Assembly: GCF_001894785.1 (NCBI RefSeq) | Contig: NZ_BCWW01000002.1 | Coordinates: forward strand, 186,001-250,000 | Source of the DNA: Rhodococcoides fascians NBRC 12155 = LMG 3623 | GTDB taxonomy: Bacteria > Actinomycetota > Actinomycetes > Mycobacteriales > Mycobacteriaceae | Reading direction: 5' to 3' | Length of the DNA: 64,000 bases | Part shown: positions 40,575 through 49,432 of the stretch, piece after piece | Layout of the letters: every line of letters begins with the position of its first letter | How positions within the stretch are numbered: the stretch's first letter is position 1 | Position numbers and translations under genes: made by a program | Notes under the pieces: model-generated | The model's database searches: none | What the model was told of the DNA's origin: nothing | Seen by the model: only the letters and a program-made list of their open reading frames with translations

Positions 40575-42094
40575 GAGACGGGCTCCTTGATGGGCTGGGT
40601 TCGGGTGGCGCGGCGGGAGAGGATGCGAGCGAGGACGGGGCGCAGCATTCCGAACAGAACGGCTGCGATGAAGACGAGCAGGAGAACCTTGTTGATGGGA
40701 CCTTCGACGAAGACGCCGTAGTCCCCGCGAGACAGCGAGAGTGAACGCTGAAAGTTCTCCTCGAGCAGAGGCCCGAGGATCAGGGCCAGCACCAGTGGAG
40801 TCAGTGGAATCTTGGTGAGGTGGAACAGGTATCCGATGACGCCTGCGCCGAGCATGATGAAGATGTCGAAGACGCTGCCGTTGATGCTGTAGACGCCCAG
40901 GAACATGAAGGCCAGGATCATCGCCATCAGGTAGTGGAACGGGATCTTCAGTACGGCAATCCACAGGCGAACCAGTGGCACGTTGAGAATCAGCAGGATG
41001 ATGTTGCCGACGAGGAAGCTGGCGATGATGGTCCAGGCCACTTCAGGGTTGTCGCGGAACAACAGTGGGCCGGGGATCAGACCGTTGATGGTGAAGGCGC
41101 TGGCCATGATGGCTACGGTCGCGGAGGTGGGGATGCCGAGGGTGAACAGTGGAATCATCGACGACAGTGCGAGTGCGTTGTTGGCCGATTCCGGTCCGGC
41201 GACACCCTCGACGGCACCCTTACCGAATTGCCCGGGACGCTTGGTGAGCTTCTTCTCCATCGCATAGGACGCCAATGAGGTTGCAGCACCCGGAGATCCG
41301 GGGAGCAGGCCCATGAAGAAGCCGATAACGGAGCCGCGCATCGTGGGGCCTGCAGACCTGGTGATGTCGGTCTTGGTGGGCAGCAGCTTACCGACGGCGA
41401 GTGGTCGTCGGCCGGCACCGCCTGCCGAGCGGGCTTGGATTAGGATTTCGGTGAGGCCGAAGCAGCCCATCACGACGGCCACGAGTGCGACGCCGTCGAA
41501 CAGTTCCGGCATGCCGAACGTGAATCGCTGGATGCCTTGGCCGGAGTCGATACCCACCGACGCGATGGCCAGGCCGAGCCCGACGCTGATCAGTGCTTTC
41601 GCGGGGTTGTTGCCCGAGAAGCTGGTGATCAGGGCCATGCCGAGTAGTGCGACGAGAAACAGTTCGGGAGCACCGAATTCGAGTGCGAATCGGCTGAACG
41701 GGGCGACGACGACGAATCCGACGACGCCGACCAGTCCGCCGACGAACGACGCGAGTGCGGCAACGACGAGGGCGGGACCGCCGCGTCCGCTCTTGGCCAT
41801 CTCGTAGCCGTCGAGTGTCGTTGCAATGGACGACGCCTCACCGGGAATGCGCAGTAGGACCGCGGTGACAGTGCCGCCGAATGCTGCGCCGTAGAGGATG
41901 GCGGCGAGCATGATCAGCGCCGTGGTGGCGTCGAGGCCGAAGGTGATCGGGATCAGCAGCGACACCGCAGCGGCGGGGCCGAACCCAGGGAGGACGCCGA
42001 CGAGCATGCCCAGTACGCAGCCGAGGAGTGCGAAGAGCAGATGCGTCGGAGTGAGGACGTTGACGAAACCTGCCATCAGATCGGGAAATCCCAT
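40571..42094 (-). CDS. tctA: TTT-system large membrane subunit (TctA)
   Basis: A 507-aa protein with about twelve helices. LPGFGPAAAVSLL near the N-terminus and LLPGSPGAATSLASYAMEK mid-protein are the two inverted-repeat family motifs. It forms the transport channel of a tripartite tricarboxylate transporter, driven by ion gradients. It begins three bases after tctB. Confidence 0.93.
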   Translation of the reverse strand: MGFPDLMAGFVNVLTPTHLLFALLGCVLGMLVGVLPGFGPAAAVSLLIPITFGLDATTALIMLAAILYGAAFGGTVTAVLLRIPGEASSIATTLDGYEMAKSGRGGPALVVAALASFVGGLVGVVGFVVVAPFSRFALEFGAPELFLVALLGMALITSFSGNNPAKALISVGLGLAIASVGIDSGQGIQRFTFGMPELFDGVALVAVVMGCFGLTEILIQARSAGGAGRRPLAVGKLLPTKTDITRSAGPTMRGSVIGFFMGLLPGSPGAATSLASYAMEKKLTKRPGQFGKGAVEGVAGPESANNALALSSMIPLFTLGIPTSATVAIMASAFTINGLIPGPLLFRDNPEVAWTIIASFLVGNIILLILNVPLVRLWIAVLKIPFHYLMAMILAFMFLGVYSINGSVFDIFIMLGAGVIGYLFHLTKIPLTPLVLALILGPLLEENFQRSLSLSRGDYGVFVEGPINKVLLLVFIAAVLFGMLRPVLARILSRRATRTQPIKEPVS

Positions 42095-42097
42095 GAC

Positions 42098-42673
42098 TCA
42101 CAACCCCCAATCGGCGAGGAACGGAATGGAGGAAGCCGGCAGTGCGGTGCCGAGCCAGACGTCGAACACCAGTCGGGTGGCGAGTGTGGTGGCCACTGCG
42201 ACGCCGATGGCAACCACTGGGGTGCGCTTCCCGACGAACGTCAACACGACGGCGAGCATCAGCGCCATCGAGAGCGTGTAGCCGAGGGTGGGGAGGACCA
42301 GTGCCGCGCCGGCAATCGCGGCGACGACCACTCCGATTCTGATCCAGCCTGCGCGGTCGGGGAGTTCGGTCTCGTCGGCGTCCTCCTCGTTGTCGCTGGA
42401 GAGGAACGCGACGGCCGCAGAGGTGGCGGGTTCTAGCTCCAGTTCCGGTTCGGGTGCCGTCACCCGCGGCGCTCGGACGAGCTGTATCGCCCACATCGCG
42501 CCGCCGAGGATCATTCCGAGGCCGCCCACCAAAGGCAGGAAGCCCGCCCCGACGCCGGGTTCGGCGGCGATGCCGTACCCGGTTGCCATGGTGACCGTCG
42601 CCAAGCCGACGACCAGCGTCGCGCCGAGCACGATCCATTCGATCGTGTGTTGTGTGCCGAGCAGTATCTTCAC
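42098..42673 (-). CDS. tctB: TTT-system small membrane subunit (TctB)
   Basis: A 191-aa membrane protein with four hydrophobic segments and a charged central loop (RVTAPEPELELEPATSA). Size, topology and position before tctA identify it as TctB despite the weak conservation typical of this subunit. It opens the operon tctB-tctA-tctC-rraA-like. Confidence 0.85.
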   Translation of the reverse strand: MKILLGTQHTIEWIVLGATLVVGLATVTMATGYGIAAEPGVGAGFLPLVGGLGMILGGAMWAIQLVRAPRVTAPEPELELEPATSAAVAFLSSDNEEDADETELPDRAGWIRIGVVVAAIAGAALVLPTLGYTLSMALMLAVVLTFVGKRTPVVAIGVAVATTLATRLVFDVWLGTALPASSIPFLADWGL

Positions 42674-42763
42674 GGCCGGCTGCCTTTCTGACGATATGTT
42701 CGATGTGGCCTGGAGGGGTCGGCCGGATTGCTGTGCTTCACGTCACTTGCAATCTTGCACAGG

Positions 42764-42799
42764 TTTACAGGATTGTGGTTGAGTGTGTCAACAGACACA
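42764..42799 (-). promoter_or_regulatory. tct promoter with overlapping palindrome, shared with the RpiR gene
   Basis: Minus strand: TTGACA (42791-42786), 16 bases, TGTAAA (42769-42764). The palindrome TGTGTC-AACA-GACACA (42784-42799) overlaps this -35 box and lies 16 bases before the RpiR start, so one bound dimer could affect both genes. Confidence 0.6.
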
Positions 42800-42815
42800 G
42801 TGGAAAGTGGAGGGT

Positions 42816-43655
42816 ATGAGCTTCCGAACAGTGGTTGCCAGCAGCGGGAAATCGCTCAGCGCATCCGAAAAACGTGTCATCGCAGTACTTCTCGGTGAGC
42901 CCGAACCGTCGAGTCTGCGGGCGGCCCCGGTCGCAGCCCGTGCGCAGACGCATGAGTCGACGGTAGTGCGTCTTGCGCAGAAGCTCGGTTACAGCGGCTT
43001 CCCCGACCTTCGTGCCGACCTGGAGCGCGACAGCCTCGAACCGGTTGCGGCATCGGCACTGATGAGGAGCGACACCGGTCACGAGCTTGCCGTGTTCGCT
43101 CGCGACGAAGCGCGTGCTCTCGAACGATTGTCGAGTTTCATCCCACAGGAGCAGTTGGTGGAGGTGGCTACAGCCATTCACCGTTCGCGGGTGGTCTACC
43201 TGTTTTCCAAGGCCGACGAGCGGCCCGCGTTGGACATGCTGGCACGACGGCTCCGCAGACTCGGCCTGGTGGTCGTCGAGCTCGGGCTCGGAGGGAAGGA
43301 CCTCGCCGAGCGGTTCGTCAGCTTCACCGAGGGCTCCGTTCTTATCGCATTCGCACTGCGCGAGGCACCGTCGCAGCTGCCTGCGCTGGTCCGGGAAGCG
43401 GAACGACGCGGCGGCACGTCGATTCTGATCAGCGACGCGCCGGGATATCACTTTCGCCCCGCGCCGACGCATCTGCTCGTCGCCCAACGTGGTGACGATT
43501 CGGAATACAACACCCTCATCATTCCCATTGCCATTGCGTACGCGCTGCAGTTGGCCATCTTCCACCTCGATCCCGATCGGTACGGGGCGGTGCGCGACGA
43601 CATCAACGACGTGTCGAGGTTGGTCGGAGGAACCGACGAAATTCCCTTGCGCTGA
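42816..43655 (+). CDS. RpiR-family transcriptional regulator
   Basis: A 279-aa regulator with an N-terminal HTH_6 domain (LSASEKRVIAVLL ... ARAQTHESTVVRLAQKLGYSGF) and a C-terminal SIS sugar-phosphate-like domain (YLFSKADERPALDML ... ILISDAPGY). RpiR proteins usually sense phosphosugars. It is divergent from the tct operon with a palindrome over the shared promoter. It overlaps the MFS gene by one base (TGATG), so regulator and exporter or importer are coupled. Confidence 0.9.
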   Translation: MSFRTVVASSGKSLSASEKRVIAVLLGEPEPSSLRAAPVAARAQTHESTVVRLAQKLGYSGFPDLRADLERDSLEPVAASALMRSDTGHELAVFARDEARALERLSSFIPQEQLVEVATAIHRSRVVYLFSKADERPALDMLARRLRRLGLVVVELGLGGKDLAERFVSFTEGSVLIAFALREAPSQLPALVREAERRGGTSILISDAPGYHFRPAPTHLLVAQRGDDSEYNTLIIPIAIAYALQLAIFHLDPDRYGAVRDDINDVSRLVGGTDEIPLR

Positions 43656-44824
43656 TGCCTTCTCGTGACTCCATTGCTCTGACCGTTCAGGCGACGACTG
43701 CGCAGGCCGGGTGGGTCGGGGTGCGGTTGATGATCGGCTATCGGGCGATCGCCGAGGGTGCCGACACTCGAACGCTTGCGGTGATTGCGGCACTCTTCGC
43801 TGCGCCCGCAGTATTGGCGGCCCTGCCGATCGGGCGCATCGCCGACAGGTTCGGCGGGCCGGTGGTGATCGTTTCGGGAATCGTGTTGTGCTCGATCGCA
43901 ACCGGTGTACTCGTCACGTTTTCGGCAATGTGGGCGTTGCTCGTGTGCACGGCTGCGTTCGGACTGGGCAATCTGCTCATCATGATCGGGCAGCAGGCGT
44001 TCGTTGCACACGTCCACGTCGACGGCAAGAACGAAAGTGCCTTCGGCGCACTGACTGCCGCCGCGTCGATGGGTCAGTTGGTGGGGCCGCTCGCCGTGAC
44101 GGCCGTCGCGTCGAGATTTGGCGGCGCGAGCATCGAGAGCCCGAACACGACGGCAGGCATCCTCACTGCCGGTGCCTTCACCGCGGTCGCGCTCCCCACC
44201 GCACTGTTCTTGATGCTCGGCCGCAACCACATTCGTGCCGAGAAGCCTGCCGAAGGGGAAGCGTCGGGGCTGAAATTGCTGAAGCTGCCGGGTATGTGGC
44301 AATCGTTGACGGTCAGCGGCGCGGTGCTCGTGACGGTCGATCTGCTCTATGCCTTCGTGCCCGCGTGGGCCGTCGAGCGTGGGGTGTCGGTGACGACGGT
44401 GGGGTGGCTGCTGGCGTTGCGTGCCGGGGTGTCGGTGGTCAGCCGAGTGGGGCTGGGCAGACTCGACGCGAAGTTCGGTCGCACTGTGCTGCTGAATGTT
44501 TCGCTGGCGGCGGGCGCGACCGCTCTCGCCGTGCTGCCATTCGTACAGGCCGTCGGAGCCATCGGAGTCATGATTGCACTCGGCATCGCGTTGGGTATTC
44601 CGCAGCCACTGACCATGTCGTGGGTGGTGTCGATCGTGCCGAAATCCACGCAGGGAGAGGCGTTGGGATTGCGGATGTCGGCCAACAGATCGGCCCAGAT
44701 CCTCATCCCACTGACGGTCGGCGCACTCGCCGGCCCGTTCGGGGTGACGGGCATTCTGCTCGGCAATGCACTGGTGCTCGGGGGATCGATCGTCGCGGCC
44801 TCGCACCCACGGAGCCGACCCTGA
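43655..44824 (+). CDS. MFS transporter
   Basis: A 389-aa protein with eleven to twelve hydrophobic helices. The loop-2 motif is GRIADRFGGPVV and a second-half counterpart is GRLDAKFGRTVL. Substrate unknown; drug-efflux-like and sugar-acid types are both possible. Coupling to the RpiR regulator suggests it handles a compound linked to the tct operon. It ends ten bases before a family B palindrome. Confidence 0.87.
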   Translation: MPSRDSIALTVQATTAQAGWVGVRLMIGYRAIAEGADTRTLAVIAALFAAPAVLAALPIGRIADRFGGPVVIVSGIVLCSIATGVLVTFSAMWALLVCTAAFGLGNLLIMIGQQAFVAHVHVDGKNESAFGALTAAASMGQLVGPLAVTAVASRFGGASIESPNTTAGILTAGAFTAVALPTALFLMLGRNHIRAEKPAEGEASGLKLLKLPGMWQSLTVSGAVLVTVDLLYAFVPAWAVERGVSVTTVGWLLALRAGVSVVSRVGLGRLDAKFGRTVLLNVSLAAGATALAVLPFVQAVGAIGVMIALGIALGIPQPLTMSWVVSIVPKSTQGEALGLRMSANRSAQILIPLTVGALAGPFGVTGILLGNALVLGGSIVAASHPRSRP

Positions 44825-44833
44825 GCAATTGAC

Positions 44834-44889
44834 GCTCCACTCGACGCCTCGGTCGCGAGGATTCCCCGACTCGGGGCACAGAGTGGAGC
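44834..44889. repeat. Intergenic nested palindrome, family B copy 2
   Basis: Outer arms GCTCCACTC (44834-44842) and GAGTGGAGC (44881-44889) enclose two hairpins: CCTCG/CGAGG (44846-44859) and CCCCGA/TCGGGG (44864-44876). The outer core equals that of the copy at 38858 while the interior differs. Like it, this copy lies between convergent genes. Confidence 0.82.
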
Positions 44890-44921
44890 ACAAGTTGCAC
44901 ACGAACCGACACTGGGCTGAT

Positions 44922-45356
44922 TCAGCTGGGATGGGTGGACATCTTCACGTGCGGGATTCCCGCTTCCAGGTATTGCTCTCCCACTCGAGTGAATCCGAAT
45001 CGGCCGTACCATTTTTCGAGGTGTGCTTGCGCGGACATCTCGACCACCCCGGGGTATGCCTCGAGGGCGGCCTCGACGAGCTGTCCGGCATATCCGCGGC
45101 CACGGCCGGCAGTCGCGGTCGCGACGCGGCCGATGTGGACCGTGTCGTCGACGAGCACTCGGAGAGTGGCCAACACCTCGCTGTTCTCGTCCTGGATCCA
45201 GAACAGTTCGGTCGTCGGAAGTAGGTCCGCGCCATCGAGTTCGGCCTCGTCGACGATCTTCTGTTCGTGTACGAATACCGCGACTCGAAGGGCCAAGATG
45301 CGGTACAGAGTGCTCGGATCGACGCGTGAGAGCGGTGCGTGATGGAGGGTGGTCAT
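44922..45356 (-). CDS. GNAT-family N-acetyltransferase (ElaA-like)
   Basis: A 144-aa acetyltransferase. LYRILALRVAVFVHEQKI is the ElaA-type opening, and the acetyl-CoA loop is TATAGRGRGYAGQLVEAAL. The C-terminal EKWYGRFGFTRVGEQYLEAGIPH ends typically with the substrate-side His. AAAAGGA precedes ATG 45356. Substrate unknown. Confidence 0.88.
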   Translation of the reverse strand: MTTLHHAPLSRVDPSTLYRILALRVAVFVHEQKIVDEAELDGADLLPTTELFWIQDENSEVLATLRVLVDDTVHIGRVATATAGRGRGYAGQLVEAALEAYPGVVEMSAQAHLEKWYGRFGFTRVGEQYLEAGIPHVKMSTHPS

Positions 45357-45387
45357 CGGGTCCTTTTCGTGGTTTCGGTTTCGCGAT

Positions 45388-45807
45388 TCACACCGCGAGC
45401 GGCACAACGGTTCCCGGCGGTACGTCGTTGTATCGGGCCGTGATCTTGTTCAGTTCCAGCTGGTAGTACAGGGACTGCAGGCCGAAGACGAACGTGAGCA
45501 GAAGTCCGACGACCGAGCTGCACGTCGGCTGAAGGCCGGCCGCGCGTTGGGCGTCGGCGATGCGGTTTCCTGTGTTGTAGTAGCTGATCAACGGCGCGAT
45601 GATGGTCCAGCCGAGGAGGAGTAGAACCAGCAGTGGTCCGACGACCGGCGGGTCGACCTTGCGTCGGTCGAAGTCCGCCATCTCACGGTGGATGAGGTAG
45701 TACCAGACGAAGTGGTAGATGCCGAGAGTGATGAGCGGCAACAGGATCCACACGACAACGGGGTTTCGCCGCTTCATCGCACTACCTTGAGCAACCGGAC
45801 CGGTCAT
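45388..45807 (-). CDS. DUF4234 membrane protein
   Basis: A 139-aa protein with the DUF4234 motif KRRNPVVVWILLPLITLGIY-HFVWYY followed by two more hydrophobic segments. GGGGGGAG gives a strong ribosome binding site for ATG 45807. The function is unknown. It lies 31 bases before the acetyltransferase gene and may share its transcript. Confidence 0.82.
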   Translation of the reverse strand: MTGPVAQGSAMKRRNPVVVWILLPLITLGIYHFVWYYLIHREMADFDRRKVDPPVVGPLLVLLLLGWTIIAPLISYYNTGNRIADAQRAAGLQPTCSSVVGLLLTFVFGLQSLYYQLELNKITARYNDVPPGTVVPLAV

Positions 45808-45916
45808 GATGCTCCCCCCAACCTTGTCGGACGCGACAGACGCCGCATGTCCGTGGACCACACGATTCTCCCACGTCGTTGGGTCCGTACGCGAGGTCTC
45901 GCTCCGTGCACGGCAC

Positions 45917-46675
45917 TCACGCAGTCGCTGGTAGCACGTCGAACCCCATCCCGCACAACACCGTCCGGAGGTGTGAGTCGTAGAGCGCGTCCACACTCGA
46001 GACCAGGCGTGGCAAATTGCCGAACTGTTCGGAGACGAGAAAACCCAAGATCGACGCCCAGGCGTTGAGTCCTACCGCCGCTATGCGCAGAAGATGTTGG
46101 CGATCGATATCTTTCGCCAGAGCGGTCTCCTGCAAATCGAGTAAGTAGGCCCCGAGATCTCCGGGCGCGAGCAGTTCGGGGATCTGACACCGAGTCAGGT
46201 CTGCCGATCCGTTCTCGACCGCAGCGAGATAGACCACCATCGGTGAAAGTAGTGCGCGGCTTGCTGCCGGGCCGGTCACTGCGGCGTCGGCGTGAAAGCC
46301 GGCGATGGGGGTGCCGAAGATCAGCGCGAAATCGTGGGGGTGTGCGAGCGTCCACTGTCTGATTGCGTGGCCCATGGCCCACCACTGGGCCTGCAGATCA
46401 TGTGAGTCTACGTCGGTTCGAGCGGCGTCGATGGCGTCGCCCAGCGCGGTGTATGCGTCGATGCAGAGCGCTCCGATCAAGGCCGATTGGTTGTCGAAGT
46501 ACCGGTAGATCGCCGCCGAGGACATTCCCATTTCCCGTGCGACAGCACGTAGGGACAACCCGCCTGGCCCGTGTTCGGCCAGATGCGTACGAGCCCGCGT
46601 CTTGATCTCGTCGACGGTCTCCCGACGCCGTGCTTCTCGACGCGATGGTGCAGCTGCTCCGCCCACTGTGACCAC
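45917..46675 (-). CDS. TetR-family regulator of the AhpD-like/GMC operon
   Basis: A 252-aa regulator with a basic N-terminus (RREARRRETVDEIKTRAR), HTH LSLRAVAREMGMSSAAIYRYF and a TetR_C (WHG-type) ligand domain. It is divergent from the 46803 operon; a 9-9-9 palindrome covers that operon's predicted start site. It is the probable repressor. Confidence 0.88.
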   Translation of the reverse strand: MVTVGGAAAPSRREARRRETVDEIKTRARTHLAEHGPGGLSLRAVAREMGMSSAAIYRYFDNQSALIGALCIDAYTALGDAIDAARTDVDSHDLQAQWWAMGHAIRQWTLAHPHDFALIFGTPIAGFHADAAVTGPAASRALLSPMVVYLAAVENGSADLTRCQIPELLAPGDLGAYLLDLQETALAKDIDRQHLLRIAAVGLNAWASILGFLVSEQFGNLPRLVSSVDALYDSHLRTVLCGMGFDVLPATA

Positions 46676-46704
46676 TCCTCCCGATCCTGTCTTCCCGTGC
46701 CCCG

Positions 46705-46764
46705 TTGACAGTCTAGGCAGGCAGCGCCTACTGTGCGATCACCGATCAAAATGTTATCGGTGAT
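46705..46764 (+). promoter_or_regulatory. Promoter and operator of the AhpD-like/GMC operon
   Basis: TTGACA (46705-46710), 18 bases, TACTGT (46729-46734), so transcription should start near 46741. The palindrome ATCACCGAT (46738-46746), nine bases, ATCGGTGAT (46756-46764) begins at that point, an arrangement expected for a TetR repressor. Confidence 0.7.
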
Positions 46765-46802
46765 TACATTTCGCTTCACATCGATCGAAGGAAGTGGCGA
46801 AC

Positions 46803-47495
46803 ATGGAAGCTCAACCCGGTCGGCACACCGATGCAGTGCCCCCTTTCCGTAAACGCACGTTCACTGCGGCCGCCATGACGCGTGATGTCGGCACTCTGCT
46901 CAGGCGCGGACGCAGCCTTGTCACCGTCTGGACACCGACCCGCGTCGATCCGCTGCTGCGTGAGCAGGTCATGTTCGCCGTTGCGATGGTCAACGACTGC
47001 AAGTTCTGCGCTTTCATGCACGACGACGCCGCGATCACCTCCGGTGCCGACCGCGACGGATTGGCGCGGCTGGTCGGCTTGGATCCGGCCGACGCGACCG
47101 ACGATGTCTTGATCGCGGTGGTGTGGGCGCAGAGCAGAGCGGCGAACGGTCTCGGTCGTGCCGACGAGGTGCTCGAACGTCGGATGGAAAACCGGTACAG
47201 CCCACAGCAAATCCGTGACCTCGATACCGTCGTTCGATTCATGACGCTGCTGAACGTATCCGGCAACACCGCAGAAGCGCTGATTCGCCGGATGCGCGGG
47301 CACTCGGTACCGGGAAGTCGCGTGGTCGACGAACTGATTGTCGGGGGAACCTACTTGGTCGGGGCCGTTGTCTCGGCGTTGTCGTTGGCACTGCGACGGC
47401 GGGTGTCCCCGAAGAAGGTGTGGCACGAGTTCGATCGATTCGACGGTCGTGCTCTCACCGCGCAGGGCAGCGTGAACGGTCGTGTGGGTTCATGA
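46803..47495 (+). CDS. AhpD/carboxymuconolactone decarboxylase-like protein
   Basis: A 230-aa all-helical protein of the AhpD-like fold. The active-site motif CKFCAFMHDD gives Cys 66, Cys 69 and His 73, the CxxC-xxxH arrangement of AhpD, so thiol redox or peroxide-reducing activity is plausible. GAAGGAAG precedes ATG 46803. The stop overlaps the GMC oxidoreductase start (ATGA), so the two proteins are made together; removal of H2O2 formed by a partner oxidase is an attractive reading but is inference. Confidence 0.85.
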   Translation: MEAQPGRHTDAVPPFRKRTFTAAAMTRDVGTLLRRGRSLVTVWTPTRVDPLLREQVMFAVAMVNDCKFCAFMHDDAAITSGADRDGLARLVGLDPADATDDVLIAVVWAQSRAANGLGRADEVLERRMENRYSPQQIRDLDTVVRFMTLLNVSGNTAEALIRRMRGHSVPGSRVVDELIVGGTYLVGAVVSALSLALRRRVSPKKVWHEFDRFDGRALTAQGSVNGRVGS

Positions 47496-48907
47496 CGAAG
47501 CCCACGTGGGACGCCATAGTCGTCGGGTCTGGATTCGGCGGTGCGGTCACTGCAGCACGACTGGCAGAAGGCGGCCACCGGGTTCTGATTCTCGAACGTG
47601 GGGCATGGTGGGATGGCGACCGGGTTCCCACATCGGGTCGGACGGGCCCATTGCATATGGTGCGAGGGATCCGATATTCCACTCGGTCACGCAGTATGTC
47701 TGTCGGAGTCCGCCGTCACGGACTGTACGAGCTACATCAGTTCGACCGGTTGACCTGTGTGGTGTCCAGCGGGGTCGGCGGCGGATCTCTCGTCTACACC
47801 GACATGCAGGTGCCACCACCGGACGCCTACCTCGACGCTTTCCCCGACTGCATCGACGCAGCCGAGATGCGGCCACATATCGACGCGGTCCGAACAATGC
47901 TCGCCCCACGTCCGGTTGCGCCGATTCCGCAGAAGGCGCGCGCATTCGACCGCGCCGTGACCGCAGCGGGACTGGGCCCGGTGCATTTTCCCGATCTGGC
48001 TCTCACGAGCCATCCCCATGGCAAACCGAGTAGGGCGACGATGGGAACGACCTATCTGCCGATGGCGCTGCGTCACGGAGCCGAGTTGCGGGCCATGAGT
48101 GAGGTCGTCGCCATGTCGCAGACACCCGACGGCGGATGGCAGGTGCGGTACCGAGACCACGAACGCGGTCGCAGCTATGTCGAATCTGCACCTCGATTGA
48201 TCCTGTCGGCGGGAACGCTGGGAACGATGCGGCTCCTGTTCGACGCTCGCGACCGGCTCGGAACGCTGCCCCTTGTCAGCTCCGCCCTGGGACGTGGCTT
48301 CACCCCCAACGGGGACATGGTGACCGTGGTTCATCGGACCGCGCAGCGAGTCGATTCCGTTGCAGGACCGCCGATCACTGCGTATCTGACCGCGGAGGGC
48401 CGACGTGATTTCCTCACTGCCGAGGTGGGGCTTCGCCTGCACCACATGGCCCCGTCCGCCGCGGTGGCGAGATTGCTGCCACGAACTGCCCTGCTGATCG
48501 GTATGGGCGCGGACCGTATCGCGTCGGAGGCCACCTACGACGGGCGCAATCTTCACCTCGGCACCAACCGCGACGACGATTCCGAATTGTTCGAGAGACT
48601 CGCCGAGCACGCCACGGCGATCGCGTCGGGCTACCGGGCGAAACGCACGATCGTCAATGCGCCTTTCGGTCGCGGCAGCACGCGTCTGGCTTCGGTCCAC
48701 CCACTCGGTGGAGTACCGATGGCCGAGTCGCCGACGAACGGCGTGGTCGACACCTCCGGGCAGGTTCACAACTATCCCGGACTTTTCGTCGCCGACGGGT
48801 CGATACTGCCGTCCGCGCCGGGCATTCCGCCCGCCATGACCATCGCCGCAATGGCCGAACGCATCAGCCACCAGATCCACCGATGCCCAGAAACCTCTGG
48901 GCTCTAG
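47492..48907 (+). CDS. GMC-family oxidoreductase (cholesterol oxidase-like)
   Basis: A 471-aa flavoprotein with FAD motif IVVGSGFGGAVTAARLAEGG, GVGGGSLVYTDM and catalytic His in SVHPLGGVPM (H403). Unlike the ChoD at 34460 it has no export signal, and the position of the catalytic Asn reads PGIPPAMTIA (Pro in its place). It may thus be a dehydrogenase with another substrate or another second residue. It overlaps the AhpD-like gene by four bases and is followed by an unknown 167-aa gene. Confidence 0.87.
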   Translation: MTKPTWDAIVVGSGFGGAVTAARLAEGGHRVLILERGAWWDGDRVPTSGRTGPLHMVRGIRYSTRSRSMSVGVRRHGLYELHQFDRLTCVVSSGVGGGSLVYTDMQVPPPDAYLDAFPDCIDAAEMRPHIDAVRTMLAPRPVAPIPQKARAFDRAVTAAGLGPVHFPDLALTSHPHGKPSRATMGTTYLPMALRHGAELRAMSEVVAMSQTPDGGWQVRYRDHERGRSYVESAPRLILSAGTLGTMRLLFDARDRLGTLPLVSSALGRGFTPNGDMVTVVHRTAQRVDSVAGPPITAYLTAEGRRDFLTAEVGLRLHHMAPSAAVARLLPRTALLIGMGADRIASEATYDGRNLHLGTNRDDDSELFERLAEHATAIASGYRAKRTIVNAPFGRGSTRLASVHPLGGVPMAESPTNGVVDTSGQVHNYPGLFVADGSILPSAPGIPPAMTIAAMAERISHQIHRCPETSGL

Positions 48908-48928
48908 AACACCTGTCAGGAGAATCCG

Positions 48929-49432
48929 ATGAAAGACAACACAATTCGCTTGCACAGCCTCGTCGACGCCACTGCTCCGATACCGACATCTCGTGACGGT
49001 CTCGGCTTCGCCGATCTGGCGTCGCTGATGAACGCCTCGCCGTCACCCGTCGTCCTTGCCGGCGACTACACCGGAAGAATAGTGTCTTTGATTGCTCTGC
49101 AACGACTTCCGGGCATGCTGCGCACTCCGATCACCTCCATCGTCGCGATGCTCGCGCGCCCGATATGGCGCGGCAAGAGATTCGACGGCAACACTGGAAC
49201 CAACCTGTGGATCGGTCGCCGACGACCCCGCACATTCGGTGACTTCGCGATCACGACCGCCCAGGACGGGCACCACGCAGCACTGGACTACGACCAGCGT
49301 ACGAACCCTCGGCCGGTTCGGCTCATCACCGGCGAAGCAGCTGCGATGGGGCCCGGGGTGTTCATTGCCGCGATGTACCTCACTGTCATGCGGCGACGCA
49401 TCACGCTGATGTACTTCACTTTGGACCGGTGA
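48929..49432 (+). CDS. Hypothetical protein (167 aa) of the GMC operon
   Basis: A basic protein with no domain I recognise. The central part (GMLRTPITSIVAMLARPIWRGKRF) is amphipathic, then comes DGNTGTNLWIGRR. The C-terminus has a hydrophobic stretch (MGPGVFIAAMYLTVMRR). AGGAG lies near the start. It follows the GMC gene by 21 bases and overlaps the next gene by four, so it belongs to this operon and may bind lipid or membrane. Confidence 0.72.
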   Translation: MKDNTIRLHSLVDATAPIPTSRDGLGFADLASLMNASPSPVVLAGDYTGRIVSLIALQRLPGMLRTPITSIVAMLARPIWRGKRFDGNTGTNLWIGRRRPRTFGDFAITTAQDGHHAALDYDQRTNPRPVRLITGEAAAMGPGVFIAAMYLTVMRRRITLMYFTLDR

